DNA of 64,000 nt from Apostichopus japonicus (Eukaryota > Echinodermata > Holothuroidea > Aspidochirotida > Stichopodidae). A model generated the notes under the pieces. It saw nothing but the letters and a program-made list of their open reading frames with translations. It had not been told where the DNA came from and did no database searches. Of this stretch, positions 53,562 through 64,000 are shown piece by piece; the stretch's first letter is position 1, and each line of letters begins with the position of its first letter. The position numbers and the translations under genes are program-made. The stretch covers positions 22,532,398 through 22,596,397 of the forward strand of contig NC_092577.1 of the NCBI RefSeq assembly GCF_037975245.1, written 5' to 3'.

Positions 53562-53933
53562 TGCTTTTTACGTGATCCGCCATGCGGAATACAAAACGTC
53601 ACGGCCAAACGGCACTACCGAATCATCCCATTCTGAAAAACGAAACTCAGGTCAAGCGAGCAAAAAAATACGCCCGCCGAAACATTCAAAAAACTACAAA
53701 AGGACGACCCGCACGCAGCGAAACGAAAAACCCTTCCCCAGCACACCAGCGTCCAAAAAAGGCAGCCCCAGATAAACGGCGAAAATCGCCTTCAACTTGA
53801 AGGCGAATGTCCGACTTCACCGCCTCTAGGACTGCCTGCCAACTGGCAACCTTCCCCCTAAAAACCACATCACATCTATTCCGCCAAACGAGCAATAAAG
53901 CAAACCAAAATAATGCGATGCAATACAGCAATA
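53562..53933 (-). mobile_element. LINE B2: 5'-truncated B-family copy
   Basis: Flanked by the 14-bp duplication catcacacttagtt (53548-53561 and 53934-53947). On minus it encodes the last ~75 residues of a Tx1-like ORF2 (LLLVWRNRCDVVFRGKVA, EAVKSDIRLQVEGDFRRLSG, WCAGEGFFVSLRAGRPFVVF), then the B 3'UTR and the tail acgtaaaaagca. It is collinear with B1, so B is a real multi-copy subfamily. Confidence 0.92.
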
Positions 53934-53947
53934 CATCACACTTAGTT

Positions 53948-54984
53948 CCCGCAGGAAACAGAAGCCGAAGTACTTGCAATGCCACTGAAAGCTTCCCCTC
54001 GTCTGGAATTTACAAAACAAAGTACATACAACTGTAGTTAGCTTCAAACATGAAACGTAAAATGTTATCAACTGTTTAAACTAACTCAAATTGCAGTGTT
54101 AATTCAAAGCACGGGCATATACATAGGGTGTCTACAGATAGTGCAGCACATGAAGCACTGACACATTGCACTGACATACCTAGCTTCGTGCACGTGGAAA
54201 ACTTTGGGCAGGGTGTTAAAAGCTTAAGAAAAACGACAATTTGGTCAGCAAATAGCTGAAATGGATTCAAGCTCATGAAATACATAATTCTGCTTGAATG
54301 CAAAAGTTTAGTTGGCCTGCTGTATTGCTGCTAGTAATATTTGAAGGTGCGTCAATTACGAGGGTGTGTCAATTATGAAGCCTTTACTACACTAGTAATA
54401 GTAATAATAAATTAGTACCCAGTATGACTATGCCTAGGCTAGTACTACTACTGACAACTGTAATAGCCTATGGACACAGATTAAAAGTTATTTGACACAA
54501 AATCGTGACAGTTCATTAGGTAAAAGAACCGTGAGGTTACCATTAAATCCGTGGCTTCAATTCAAGAAATTTTACCGCCTATCCCCATTGCATGAACGAA
54601 CGGACATTGACAGAATGTTGCCTTTGCAGGATACTAAGCACATTTTATAGCATATTGTAACACTCACCTTTAAATGTGTCCATGTATTTTGTTAACCCCC
54701 ATTTCGTAAGGGTGTTTGAAACAAAATCGTCCTCCACTTCGTCCATCTTAGTGCAGGAGTAGTCTAGGGCAGTTGTTGCGCGCCGTAAAGAATGTCAAAA
54801 AGAAATGTCTGAATTCCACATGCAGTGCACAAATTCAGCTTAACTATGGGTATACCGTGTCACTTTTTAGCTGATATGATCCGAAGCCGGTTAAATTAAC
54901 TACATCAGAGTGCCCGTAACGAGAATATCTAATCAAGCCGACCCTTTTCTATTGGGAACAATGACTTGGTCGTTTTAAGACAAT
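53948..54984. other. Gap before gypsy element 2
   Basis: No gene recognised. A small direct repeat, gcgtcaattacgagggtgtgtcaattatgaag, is split as gtcaattacgag and gtcaattatgaag at 54350-54380. The 3' LTR expected downstream of the gypsy integrase is not identifiable here. Confidence 0.4.
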
Positions 54985-56756
54985 GTCCGGTTCTGCCGTT
55001 CGACTTCTCCATTGGCTTGTGGCCATAAGGGAGTCGTCCTGCGGTGATCCATGTCACACTGAACCAAGAACTCACTAAATCTTAAGGATGTAAAATTAGA
55101 CCCATTATCAGTCTTCAGTGATCTTGGATAACCATAACGTGCAAACATTTCTTCTAACGCTATGATTGTTCTTTTCAGTGGTGATAGAAGTCAACAGCTC
55201 GACCTCAAAATATCGACTGTAATAGTCAACGACTACCAACACATACCTGCCATCAGGTAAGGGGCCTAATATATCGACAGCAATATCCTCCCAAGGACCA
55301 GACGGTAGAGGTGTCGATTTCATGGGTTCCCGGTGAGGTAGTTCACCTACCACTTGACACCCAGGACAACTTCTACATTATTGTTTATCCACCCCTGGCC
55401 ACCGGACTTTAGTCCTAAGTCTCTGTTCACATTTTACTATCCCTTGGTGGCCTTCATGAGCAAGGTCCACCACTTGATCTCTCAGCCCCTTTGGGATAAC
55501 TAACCTAGTACCCCTTTAGACTATTTTACCGATCACCGACAACTCAGTGCGTACCATCTTGTACGATACAGGCAACTTTGTCCAATCTTCTGATTGAATG
55601 CATTGCCTGACAGTGGATAGTTCTTTGTCTACAACTGACTGTCTTTCAATTTCTTGAATTGATAGCGCAATTGGTGTAGCTTACTGAGTTACAAATCTGA
55701 TACACTCTTCAGCCTCATTCACACTTGTGTCTACTTTGCCAGCCACCATTCGAGATAAGCAATCTACAATATTTGAAGGTCCGGGAATGTATTTTACCGT
55801 GTAATCATACGACTGAAGCCTTTGAACCCAACGCTCAATCTTGCCGGTGGATTTGCCCTTTCTGAATATATGAACTCTAGAGGTTTGTGATCGGTTAGTT
55901 TTTCAAACTTCAAGCAATATAAGTATACATGAAAACGCTCACATGCCCACACGATGGCTAGACTCTCTTTTTCAGTTTGAGAGTAGCGCCTTTCCACCTC
56001 TGAAAGGCTTCTACTAGCATACGAGATGATTCTGGGTTGACTGTTTTGTGTTTGCAGCAAAACAGCCCCTAATCCTACAGGACTCGCATCAGTGATAATT
56101 TGAGTGACTGCATCCTTATCAAAATACCCTAATGTTTCTGAGTGTGTCAATGAATCTTTTAACGTACTAAAAACTTTGTTTTGTTCAGGACCCCACCTGA
56201 ACTGCTCATTTTTACCGGTTAGCATTCGCAGTGGTTCTGATACCGTTGACAGATCTGGTATGAACCTAGCCACGAACTGCACCAATCCAAGGAAACTACG
56301 TACCTCAGATGCCGTTTTTGGTTCACTGGCATGTTTAATTGCATGGATTTTATCATCCGATGGGCTAATACCATCTTTGGACAATGTGTGCCCCATGAAT
56401 GTAAGTTTAGTCATTCTGAACTCACACTTTTCTGGGTTCAATGTTAGGCCTACAGCGTTAAGCTTGTGCAATACTGCCAGTAATCTCTGATCATGCTCAC
56501 TCTGGTTCCCTCTATGAACCACAATATCATCAGAAATATTTTCAGCACACTCAGATGACACTTGTTTGGTGATACCCCCATTTAAGATCCAAGGGAAATC
56601 GTTCCCTAATAATTGCCCCATTGGCCTGCCTCATGTAAAGGCATAGGCGAATATCCCCGCTGGGTTTTGGGACAATAACGATAGGGCTCACCCAAGTAGT
56701 TGGACCTGCAACCTCTTCAATTATATCCATTGATATCAGTTCATCTAATTTTTGGT
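54985..56756 (-). pseudogene. Ty3/gypsy element 2: RT, RNase H and integrase, decayed
   Basis: On minus, downward from 56.76 kb, the order is as follows. RT start: KLDELISMDIIEEVAGPTTW and VSPIVIVPKPSGDIRLCLYM. Then a deletion fuses RERFP to LDLKWGYHQ. The active site reads ISDDIVVH where F/YADD is expected. Next come LTLNPEKCEFRMTKLTFMGH and the connection. RNase H: IITDASPVGLGAVLL, KESLAIVWACERF and TDHKPLEF. A protease-cleavage linker and an integrase with a degraded HHCC follow. Integrase core: VDILGPLPDG, LKTDNGSNFTSLRFSEF and LWPQANGEVERQN, where the sequence ends. Multiple stops (for example 55.68 and 55.38 kb) are present. Truncated after the third catalytic residue. Confidence 0.92.
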
Positions 56757-59304
56757 TCCTTGCTAAACGCAAAGGAACCTATGTATTCAGGTTGGCGTGT
56801 GTGTGTGCGTGTGTGTGTGTGTGTGACGCTTTAGCTTGTATGCACGATAACTCAACAAGAGATTGACTGATCATGATCAAACTTGGTGGGTGGGTGGCCC
56901 ATAGTGAGTAGATGAACCCTATTGTTTTTGGTGCCCACAAAGGTCACCAAAGGTCAGTTATGGTCCAAAAACCCAAAATACTAAAACTGCAATAACTCCC
57001 AGTGCCAATGTGCGACAAGGTTGATATTTTGGGACAAGTTGTGAACTGGTTAGGGGAACATTTTGAAACTTAACAGTCATGTGATCTGAGGTCACCAAAG
57101 GTCAATTAATGTTAAAAAGTAGTATTTTTGCGATAACTTGAGAACGAATTGTCCGTTAGGGTTGGGAGTTGCTTCAGTGTAATTCAATTGTCGACCCACA
57201 TCTGGGTGACCCTTGACCTCAATTTGACCTCTGGTGACCTTTTCATGTTTTGGGGATTTTTACAGTTTCGATGATATTTTCAGATGTCAAAGGTACCTTC
57301 CGATCATAAATATCGATAGGTTGACCCCCGTGTGACCTTTGTGTGCGAACTTATATGGCTCAAAGTTTTCGGTCGGAGTTAGGATGGCTGTACAGACTTG
57401 TCGTGTTGATTTTTGGAATCAGCAGATCAAACTACATTTCAAACCAAGGTCAAAAGGTCAAAGGTCACATTAGAAAAAATGTGCTTGGTTTGGGAGAAAA
57501 CGGGCGAAAAAGAAAATGTTTGGTTTTGATGCTAGATTTGGATATCAAAGGTACCTTCCGATCAAAAATGTCAATGGGTTGACACCCGGGTGACCTTTGT
57601 GTGTAAAGTTATACAAGGTCAAAGTTAATTTTCAGACATTTAATGCAATAACTCTCAGTGCCAAGGTGTAACAAGGTTCATATTTTGGGACAAGTTGCAA
57701 ATGGTATAGAGGAATATTTTCAAACTTAACGGTCATGTGATCCGAGGTCATCAAAGGTCAATTAATGTTAAAAAACTAGTATTTTGGGTGAGAAAATGGG
57801 CAAAGAAAAAAATGTTTGAACTTTTACAGTTTTGATGCTATATTCACGTCTCACCAATCAAAAATGTCAATAGGTTTACCCCCGGTGACCTTTGTGTGTG
57901 AAGTTATATGAGGTGAAAGTAAATTTTCAGACATTTATTGCAATAATTCCCAGTTCCAAGGTGTGACACGGTTGATATTTTGGGACAAGTTGCAAATGGT
58001 ATAGGGAAATATTTTCAAACTTAACGGTCATGTGATCCGAGGTCACCAAAGGTCAATTAATGATAAAAAAGTAGTATTTTTGCGATAACTTGAGAACGAA
58101 TTGTCCGTTAGGGTTGGGAGTTGCTTCAATTTAATCCAATTGTCGACCCGCATCTGGGTGACCCTTGACCTCAATTTGACCTCTGGTGACCTTTTCATGT
58201 TTTGGGGATTTTTACAGTTTTGATGCTATTTTCAGATGTCAAAGGTACCTTCTGATCATAAATGTCAATGGGTTGACCCCTGTGTGACCTTCGTGTGCGG
58301 AGTTATACAAGGTCAAAGTTCATTTCCAGACATGTAATGCAGTAACTCTCAGTTCCAAGGTGTGACACGGTTGATATTTTGGGACAAGTTGCAAATGGTA
58401 TAGGGGAATATTTTCAAACTTAACGGTCATGTGATCCGAGGTCACCAAAGGTCAATTAATGATAAAAAAAACTAGTATTTTTGTGATAACTTGAGAACGA
58501 ACTGTCCGTTAAGGTTGGGAGTTGCTTCAATGTAATCCAGTTGTCGACCCGCATCTGGGTGACCTTGACCTCAATTTGACCTCTGGTGACCTTTTCGTGT
58601 TTTGGGGATTTTTACAGTTTCGAAGCTATATTCAGATGTCAAAGTTACCTTCTGATCATAAATGTCAATGGGTTGACCCCTGTGTGACCTTCGTGTGCGA
58701 AGTTATACGAGGTCAAAGTTAAAAAATATTAATGAGGTCACAGGTCAAACGTGAAAAACTCCCAAGTTGCAATAACTTGGCTACTATTTATTGGAATTTC
58801 GTCAAACTTGGTATGATGATATTGGTAAGTAGTCTCCACACACTGATGTGTGTTGCAATTGATATCATGCATGTTTGTAAGGGGGGGGGCTAGCATTATT
58901 TCCTTATGAAAAGTTTGTATGCACAATAACTCAACAAGGGAATGACCAATCATTACCATACTTGGTGAGTGGGTGGCCCATAGTAAGTAGATTAACCCTG
59001 TTGACTTTGGTGCTCATATCATGAATATTAATGAGGTCATGGGGTCAAATGTGAAATACTCCAAATTGCAATTACTTGGCTACTATTACTAGTCGGAATT
59101 TCGTCAAACTTGGTATGATGATAATGGTAGATAGTCTTCACACACTGATGTGTGTTGCAATTGATATCAGGGCTTAGCATTACTTTGGCAACAAAAGTTT
59201 GTGAGCATAAATTACTGTTGTTGTATTAGGGCTTTGTTAGAAATTTCCCTATGAATGGAACTAATGAACAGCAGCAAGGAACCATGAAATGTTTTCATTC
59301 TGGT
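56757..59304. repeat. 2.5-kb AGGTCA-rich repeat array inserted in gypsy element 2
   Basis: It splits the gypsy pol frame between VEKP and KLDELI. The left end ggttccttgct (about 56753-56763) recurs inverted at the right (agcaaggaacc, about 59273-59283), an 11-bp terminal inverted repeat. The left end also folds with gcaaaggaacc. Inside are ~400-bp units. The phrase gggacaagttg falls at about 57033, 57690, 57982 and 58382, and ttgagaacgaa at about 57140, 58091 and 58491. Each unit holds many ggtca words, including caaaaggtcaaaggtcac. Flanking copies of ataactcaacaag (56850, 58926) border the array. No coding frame. Confidence 0.8.
56804..56826. repeat. (GT)n microsatellite
   Basis: A gtgtgtgtgcgtgtgtgtgt tract at the left edge of the inserted array. 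Confidence 0.9.
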
Positions 59305-60560
59305 TTTTCAACCCTGTCACGCAAACCATAGGGTATCCTTCTAGCTTTTTGAGCCACTGGGTTTTTATTGGGGTCAACGTGAAGCTTAGCCTGGTAGCCT
59401 TTCAAATTTCCTACCCCATTGAAGCATTGTGGGAATTCCTTTACTGGATTCCCTAATCCTATCTTTAATTGATCTTTTCCGTCAATCACATTCACATTGT
59501 ACCCCATTGCTAGGACCTTTAATTTCTGAGCCGTTTCTTTACCCAGGAGTGCTTGGCCCACCCCATTCATAACAAAAAATTATGCATTCTCTGTTTTAAC
59601 ATTACCTGCATACACATCAGTCGAAAACTTGCCAGTAATATCTAATGGTTCTGACTTACCATACGGATACAATGTTTTGTTAACTTTCTCTGAGAAACAC
59701 TTAATTTTATTTTGTTTTAATTTAGTCCATGTGTCTTTGTCTACAATGTAACATGACGCTCCGGAGTCAATCATGACTAATGTTTACTCCTCCTGCAATC
59801 ACATCAAGTATGCCTGACTGCGCTAGCTTCTGGTCATCATGCACAAAGAATGCATAGCCTGATGCACTATCACTAGTACCCGGTTCGACGTATCCCACTG
59901 TATACCTCTTGACAATCGCGTGTTTTCATTGGTACCCGTTTCGCGATTGCGATTTCCATTTTTCCCTCGCCCAACGTTACTGGACTTACCGAAGTTCTTT
60001 GTTTTGCATACGGCCGCAAAATGTCCAAGGAATCCACACTTTCCACATTCTCTGTCTCTCGCTGGGCATTCTTTATCTTTAGCGTAATGTCCGTCTCTCC
60101 CACAGCGGTTCTTGTTTTGTCTGTTGTTTGCGTTACGATTTGTTTGTTGTTGTTTCTTATTGTTCTGTTTTGCACGTATGCTGCTTACGTGAACAGTTTC
60201 AGGGTTTTGCGAACTGCCGTTGATGGATTTCTCCATTTGCCGAAATTGAATGTTCACTGCCTCCATTGCTCGGGCAATTTCTTGCGCTGTTTTCAGGTTT
60301 AATGAAGTTCCTTTCCCCAGCAATTTCCGACGTAACTCCGACGAACTGCATTTATCGATCAGTTCATCCCTGATTTGATCATTTTGCGTAGTTCCAAAGT
60401 CACAATTTGCTGCTTGACGAGCCAGTCTTGCCACGAACTGATCAGTGGTTTCAGTGTCGTTTTGACGCATTTGAGGTTTGAAATGTGCATCCAGGGTCCT
60501 CATGTCATCAGTCACTCTAAAATCCGGACCAGTCGGCTAATAGCGTCGCCATCAGTAAAT
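59305..60560 (-). pseudogene. Gypsy element 2: gag, protease and start of pol
   Basis: On minus. Gag starts near 60.56 kb (IFTDGDAISRLVRILE, broken by a stop, then MTDDMRTLDAHFKPQM), with DQFVARLARQAANCDFGTTQ and IRDELIDKCSSSELRRKLLG. The nucleocapsid has two knuckle-like motifs (CGRDGHYAKDKEC with its first Cys lost, and CGKCGFLGHFAAVC). The protease has the active-site DSGASCYIVD at about 59.76 kb, after a frameshift near 59.8 kb. Pol begins LHVDPNKNPVAQKARRIPYG and stops at VEKPE, where the array insertion interrupts it. No 5' LTR or primer-binding site was recognised. Confidence 0.9.
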
Positions 60561-60653
60561 ATATAGTCAATTCAATCATTATTGCGGCTTTTCAGTGTTC
60601 CTAGGGGGTGGAATTCCTCGCTTTGCTGATATTCGGATGGAACGTCTTTTTCT

Positions 60654-61711
60654 TCAGTCGAAGAGTTCTGAATTCCCCCTCACCAAGGAACAATGTTCGC
60701 TTAATCTGTTGAGGAATTTCAGTGGCGCTATTGTTGCGGTCGAGATTATTGGTAGTTTTGTTGTCACCTCTTTATCTTTGGTCGGTTTATTTTCTCCAGT
60801 TGCTTTACTTTCTGCAGCCCGTGGGATTTGTGACGTTGTTCGTTGTGTACCCTCGTTACGTGTCGTTGTACTATAGTCTCGCTCCTTTCTTGTCTCGTTA
60901 TGCTCCGTTTCAGTATCTTTTGTCTGGGATATGTCCATGACTTCATCTCTTGATTGATCCTCGTGTTGGACGCTGGCCTGTGTAACTGTGTCTTTGCTTG
61001 TTGTTATGAGTTCGTTGCCGTTACCATGGTGATCGTTGTAGTCGGTGTCATGTATCTTAATATTTAATGATCACTGCAAAGATAACACTTGCACACATGT
61101 TTGCAGTTGGTTGCCAAGAGACAGGAGCTATACAAAGTAGATAGCTCAGAATGACAGATTGTCTGTAACAACTACAGTTAATAGTAACAATACCACAGTC
61201 GGTGTATTCGTCATCGTCAACTTCGGCTTGTGGACATTTAAAATGTTTGTGTCCAAAATCGTTACAGTTAAAGCATCTAACTTTAGGTGCAGTTAACCTC
61301 CCGATGTCCCTGTAAGTTACATTCCCGGCATATGTATTTGGGACAGTTCCGCATGATATGGTCAGTTTCTGAACATAGGTTACAAACCCTGCTTTGTCCA
61401 TTGTGCTTTAACATCATGTGTATTTCGTTCACCGTAATTGCGTATGGAAGGCTTTTGGATTTTACAGGTAGTTGTAACCGTATGTAACGTATTTCATTCT
61501 CGATGTTGGGGAATTCTTTGTATGTGTTGCGGTGCCACTGTCCTTTAAGTTTGAATCCAAATTCGAGCACTTTCTCGGAGAGTTCCTCGTCGTCAATAAA
61601 CGAGGGGACGCCAAATACAGTCCATATACGTTGCAAGTACCAACATTGATTATAAGTCCTGTTTCTACGACGCACACAATTTTTGGGAAGTATTAATTCG
61701 AATATATACAC
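60654..61711 (-). pseudogene. LINE ORF1 with three zinc knuckles
   Basis: On minus, 61711-61283 encodes RIWTVFGVPSFIDDEELSEK, an RRM-like region, then CNLCSETDHIMRNCP and CRECNLQGHREVNC. After a one-base shift near 61.29 kb the third knuckle CFNCNDFGHKHFKC follows. An acidic stretch and, past another break, a polar Thr/Lys/Glu-rich tail extend to 60654. The three CCHC motifs in tandem are typical of LINE ORF1 proteins from marine animals; no RT follows. The N-terminus runs into the MITE end at 61690. Confidence 0.65.
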
Positions 61712-61912
61712 GAATACATATGGGGATTAAATCCAATATATGCACGGATTATTTACAATATACACGAAAACACATTTCCGCTCTTGCTGTGTACATATAC
61801 CAACGATAAATGTTATGGCGAGATCGCTTCAAAAAGCGAAACTTTACACATGTACAACACGTATATATTCGAATTAATACGCGGATATATTATGCGGTGT
61901 TTGTCCCACATG
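61690..61912. mobile_element. MITE family 1, copy 2
   Basis: The end gaattaatacgcggatata, then ttatgcggtgtttgtcc and cacatggcttgcc, is the same terminus as the right end at 8207. Only this end and about 200 bp of interior are recognised. Confidence 0.6.
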
Positions 61913-62714
61913 GCTTGCCACATACGTGAGCGTACTTTAGCTCGCGAGTTCGCGAACAATCACATCTCAAAGTACCCGGATGTTGCAGACTCTCTACTCG
62001 TAATCTCGTGGCGTTGAAACTTTTAGTGCCGAGTACATCTGTTATTTATACATCAGAAATGTAGTGTATACAAGCCATTCATATCGCCGGATACATCGGG
62101 TGGTAACAATAAGTAGGATTACGTTCGCGGTTTATGATTCGACTGATCGTAAGTTGTGTTGTTTTTTCGCGTAGTAGACAAAATAAACACGGGAATTGAT
62201 ACGCGATTTTTGCCAATAATTTAATTTTCAGTTGATATCAGTTTCGTTTAAACGTTCATCAGGTTTTATTAAACGTTTAAACGATGTTTCGTTCGTGAAC
62301 ACGTTCAAACGGCACAGCACTACTAGATATTGATGACGGCAGAAGGCTAGAGCATGACCTACAATACTGTTACCAGCCGCCGGTAGCTAAATTCAAATAT
62401 CAAAAAAAAAACCTTCGTAGTCTTGTTGGCAGTTTTAGTTCTGTATGTCACACACGTGATACGTGCAAGAACTGCGCAATCTTAATTACTGCTTACAGCC
62501 GTTTTAATGTTAATAGTGGACAGAGCTGTGACCTTGTCGGTAAAAACCCTGGATGAAAGCATTTCTCTAATTTGTATTGTGCAAGGTTTCACCATTTCTG
62601 AAAATTGTTACTCAAGAAATCTAAAAGGGCGATTCATTAAGGTTGGAAACCTGTCAATCACACGTTTGAAGTGGAAGAGTATTAAACTATTTTACGAGTT
62701 TAAAGGTCTGCTGT
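61913..62714. other. Gap
   Basis: No gene recognised. An inverted gtttaaacg/cgtttaaac pair lies at 62245-62285. Confidence 0.4.
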
Positions 62715-62715
62715 A

Positions 62716-63020
62716 TAGACCCCAACTATAGCACGCTATCATGGAAAAGTTTCTTGAGATTACGTAATCGACTTGCCTTGGTCGTATAATGACCTCTTTT
62801 GACCAATTAGTCTGCAACGCCTGCCACATATTTTTTCTTGTATGAGGGTCTTTGTGTGAACGCTGTATGATTAACTACACTGTAGACATGAACATATTTC
62901 CAGTGTTTACACAAAGAGCCTCATGGTGTTAAGAAGCTATGCAGGCTAATTATAGAACCTGAGGTCGATTACGTAATCACAAAACTTTCCTAGCTATAGC
63001 GTGCTATAATTGGGGCCAAT
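62716..63020. mobile_element. Fold-back MITE, ~305 bp
   Basis: The left end gaccccaactatagcacgc matches the reverse complement of the right end, ggccccaattatagcacgc. The arms continue with gattacgtaatcgac on both sides. Further inside, gagggtctttgtgtgaac is mirrored by gtttacacaaagagcctc. The element is an almost complete palindrome. A flanking TA is possible on both sides. No ORF. Confidence 0.85.
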
Positions 63021-63119
63021 AAAGCTGATCTCTAAATCTCAGTGATTTTGTTGATCTCCTTCTAAAAAACACTCCTCTGAGGCTGATATAATACACAACT
63101 GTGATATGAAAGTGTAAGG

Positions 63120-63545
63120 AGTGTACACAATCGCCACATGAAAGAATACGCGACAGTAACTTACTGTATCGAATCGTACAACTTTAACAACATGCATCTA
63201 GGGATGTACTACTTTAATCTCTTGATGATACCAAAAATTAAACAAGCAGAATTTGCAACATTGGTTATGTTATACTGCCAAGAGAGCTTATTATCAATAA
63301 ACACCCCTACAAATTGTGTACAATTACTGTTGTTAATTGCGGTACTCGTAAGGCTTAGTGTACACATTTGAGTTTCACCTTTGATATTATTTATTACCAC
63401 TAGCAATTGCGTTATTATTATTTCTACATGTTTTTTTTTTCTAAGCTTTCAGATCGTGATTTAATTCCAAATATGCAATTTAGAGGGCTTCGTTAACATC
63501 GAGATTACAATAATATACAGTTATGTCGTTAACAAATAATATAAA
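63120..63545 (-). pseudogene. Jockey-like LINE reverse transcriptase scrap
   Basis: On minus, FVNDITVYYCNLDVNEAL stands where RT has F/YADD; the first catalytic Asp is replaced by Asn. TQFVGVFIDNKLSWQYNI with SACLIFGIIKRLK and YIPRCMLLKLYDSI follow in broken frames, matching the region after the RT palm in CR1/jockey-type LINEs. It is a different family from the 16.7-kb copy. Confidence 0.75.
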
Positions 63546-63699
63546 CTGAAGGACACGTGATGACTTACATCCATACTGTAACGGTCGTGGCAAGACGAAA
63601 AATTAGGACGGTTTCGTACCAAAGTTGTGAAGTCACCGCAATTGATTTACTCCGCAGTCGCACATAGACTCCATGACTCCGTAAAACTATCGAAATACA

Positions 63700-64000
63700 A
63701 AAATAGAAAGCTAACGGTACTAAATACAACATTTTTATAGTTTGTTTTTGGGCACAAATAAAACTACACAAATTTCACTATTGCACAAACATGAACCAGC
63801 AAAGACACACGAAGAAAGCATTTAAATTGTAAAATGTATAAACACCAAAATACCTCTAAGATCGAGAACATCAAGAAACCACTATTACGAAACAGCATTA
63901 CGTGAACAGCATTACGTGGCATTACTTTCCAACCATTCTTATCTCAGTTATATGTAAAATTACGTATCCTGGCTAGACGCAACCAACGCCAGTAGTCCTT
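63700..64000 (-). repeat. Dispersed repeat, copy 2 (partner at 10410-10695), cut by window end
   Basis: The reverse complement shares the ordered words gaggtattttggtgtttat, aaatgctttcttc, ggttcatgtttgtgcaat and gtaatgccacgta with 10410-10695. The part nearest 64000 contains two copies of aacagcattacgtg (63889-63916). Confidence 0.75.

Noticed and set aside
57343-58722. Open frames inside the AGGTCA-rich array
   Set aside because: They recur with the repeat unit, lack motifs and change frame between units.

Overview
This is a repeat-dominated stretch of an animal genome, most likely a marine invertebrate. The evidence is spliced genes with GT/AG introns, animal-type transposons (Tx1/L1-like and jockey-like LINEs, Ty3/gypsy, a Penelope-like element, Harbinger, hAT, MITEs), a tRNA-derived SINE and a U2 snRNA-derived sequence. 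The species cannot be named from this window. No bacterial genes, operons, CRISPR arrays or ribosome binding sites are present. The only plausible host-type gene is a compact multi-exon gene on the minus strand (5164-6666) encoding the C-terminal part of a ZNF862-like, hAT-derived protein, with a candidate promoter near 7.3 kb. Nearly everything else is mobile DNA or its debris.

Layout. 0-3 kb: edge of a transposase-like gene (minus) abutting a 183-bp satellite with a four-unit higher-order repeat. 5-7.4 kb: the hAT-derived gene. 7.5-11.4 kb: a MITE, GC-rich repeats, a LINE 5' fragment, a U2-snRNA-headed retrosequence with 17-bp flanking repeats, and a dispersed repeat that recurs in inverse orientation at the right edge. 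11.45-13.28 kb: an ORF2-deleted Tx1-like LINE (A1). 13.29-16.14 kb: the integrase end and 3' LTR of a gypsy element. 16.7-18 kb: a jockey-like LINE. 18.27-27.4 kb: a fossil multidomain transposon (PHD finger, OTU-like domain, DDE-type transposase) broken by a SINE, a short LINE tail (A6), a near-full-length Tx1-like LINE (A2, intact 1145-residue ORF2) and a MITE. 27.9-29.6 kb: a hAT MITE and a 1.3-kb TTAA-flanked element with 69-bp inverted repeats. 30.4-34.9 kb: a decayed C2H2/tnp2-like/SAM-like transposon gene (minus) split by A3, a second ORF2-deleted LINE with intact ORF1. 35.6-40.7 kb: chimeric and nested LINE fragments, including B1 inserted into A4. 40.9-49.9 kb: Harbinger remnants (MADF protein exons on plus, HARBI1-like transposase on minus) with a 3.8-kb LINE inside. 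50.1-51.1 kb: Penelope-like RT. 52.3-52.7 kb: a degenerate 100-bp repeat. 53.6-53.9 kb: LINE B2. 55.0-60.6 kb: a decayed gypsy element (minus) split by a 2.5-kb AGGTCA-rich array. 60.6-64 kb: a LINE ORF1 with zinc knuckles, MITEs and a LINE RT scrap.

The strongest biological story is the Tx1-like LINE family here called A. A2 is a plausible autonomous source. A1 and A3 share exactly the same internal deletion of ORF2 but keep ORF1 (intact in A3), and A3 has its own target-site duplication. They therefore look like an ORF1-only non-autonomous family, analogous to mammalian half-L1 (HAL1) elements. Several insertions still carry visible target duplications, so the order of nested events can be read directly from the sequence. 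The second candidate of interest is the U2-headed structured retrosequence at 9.2-9.4 kb.
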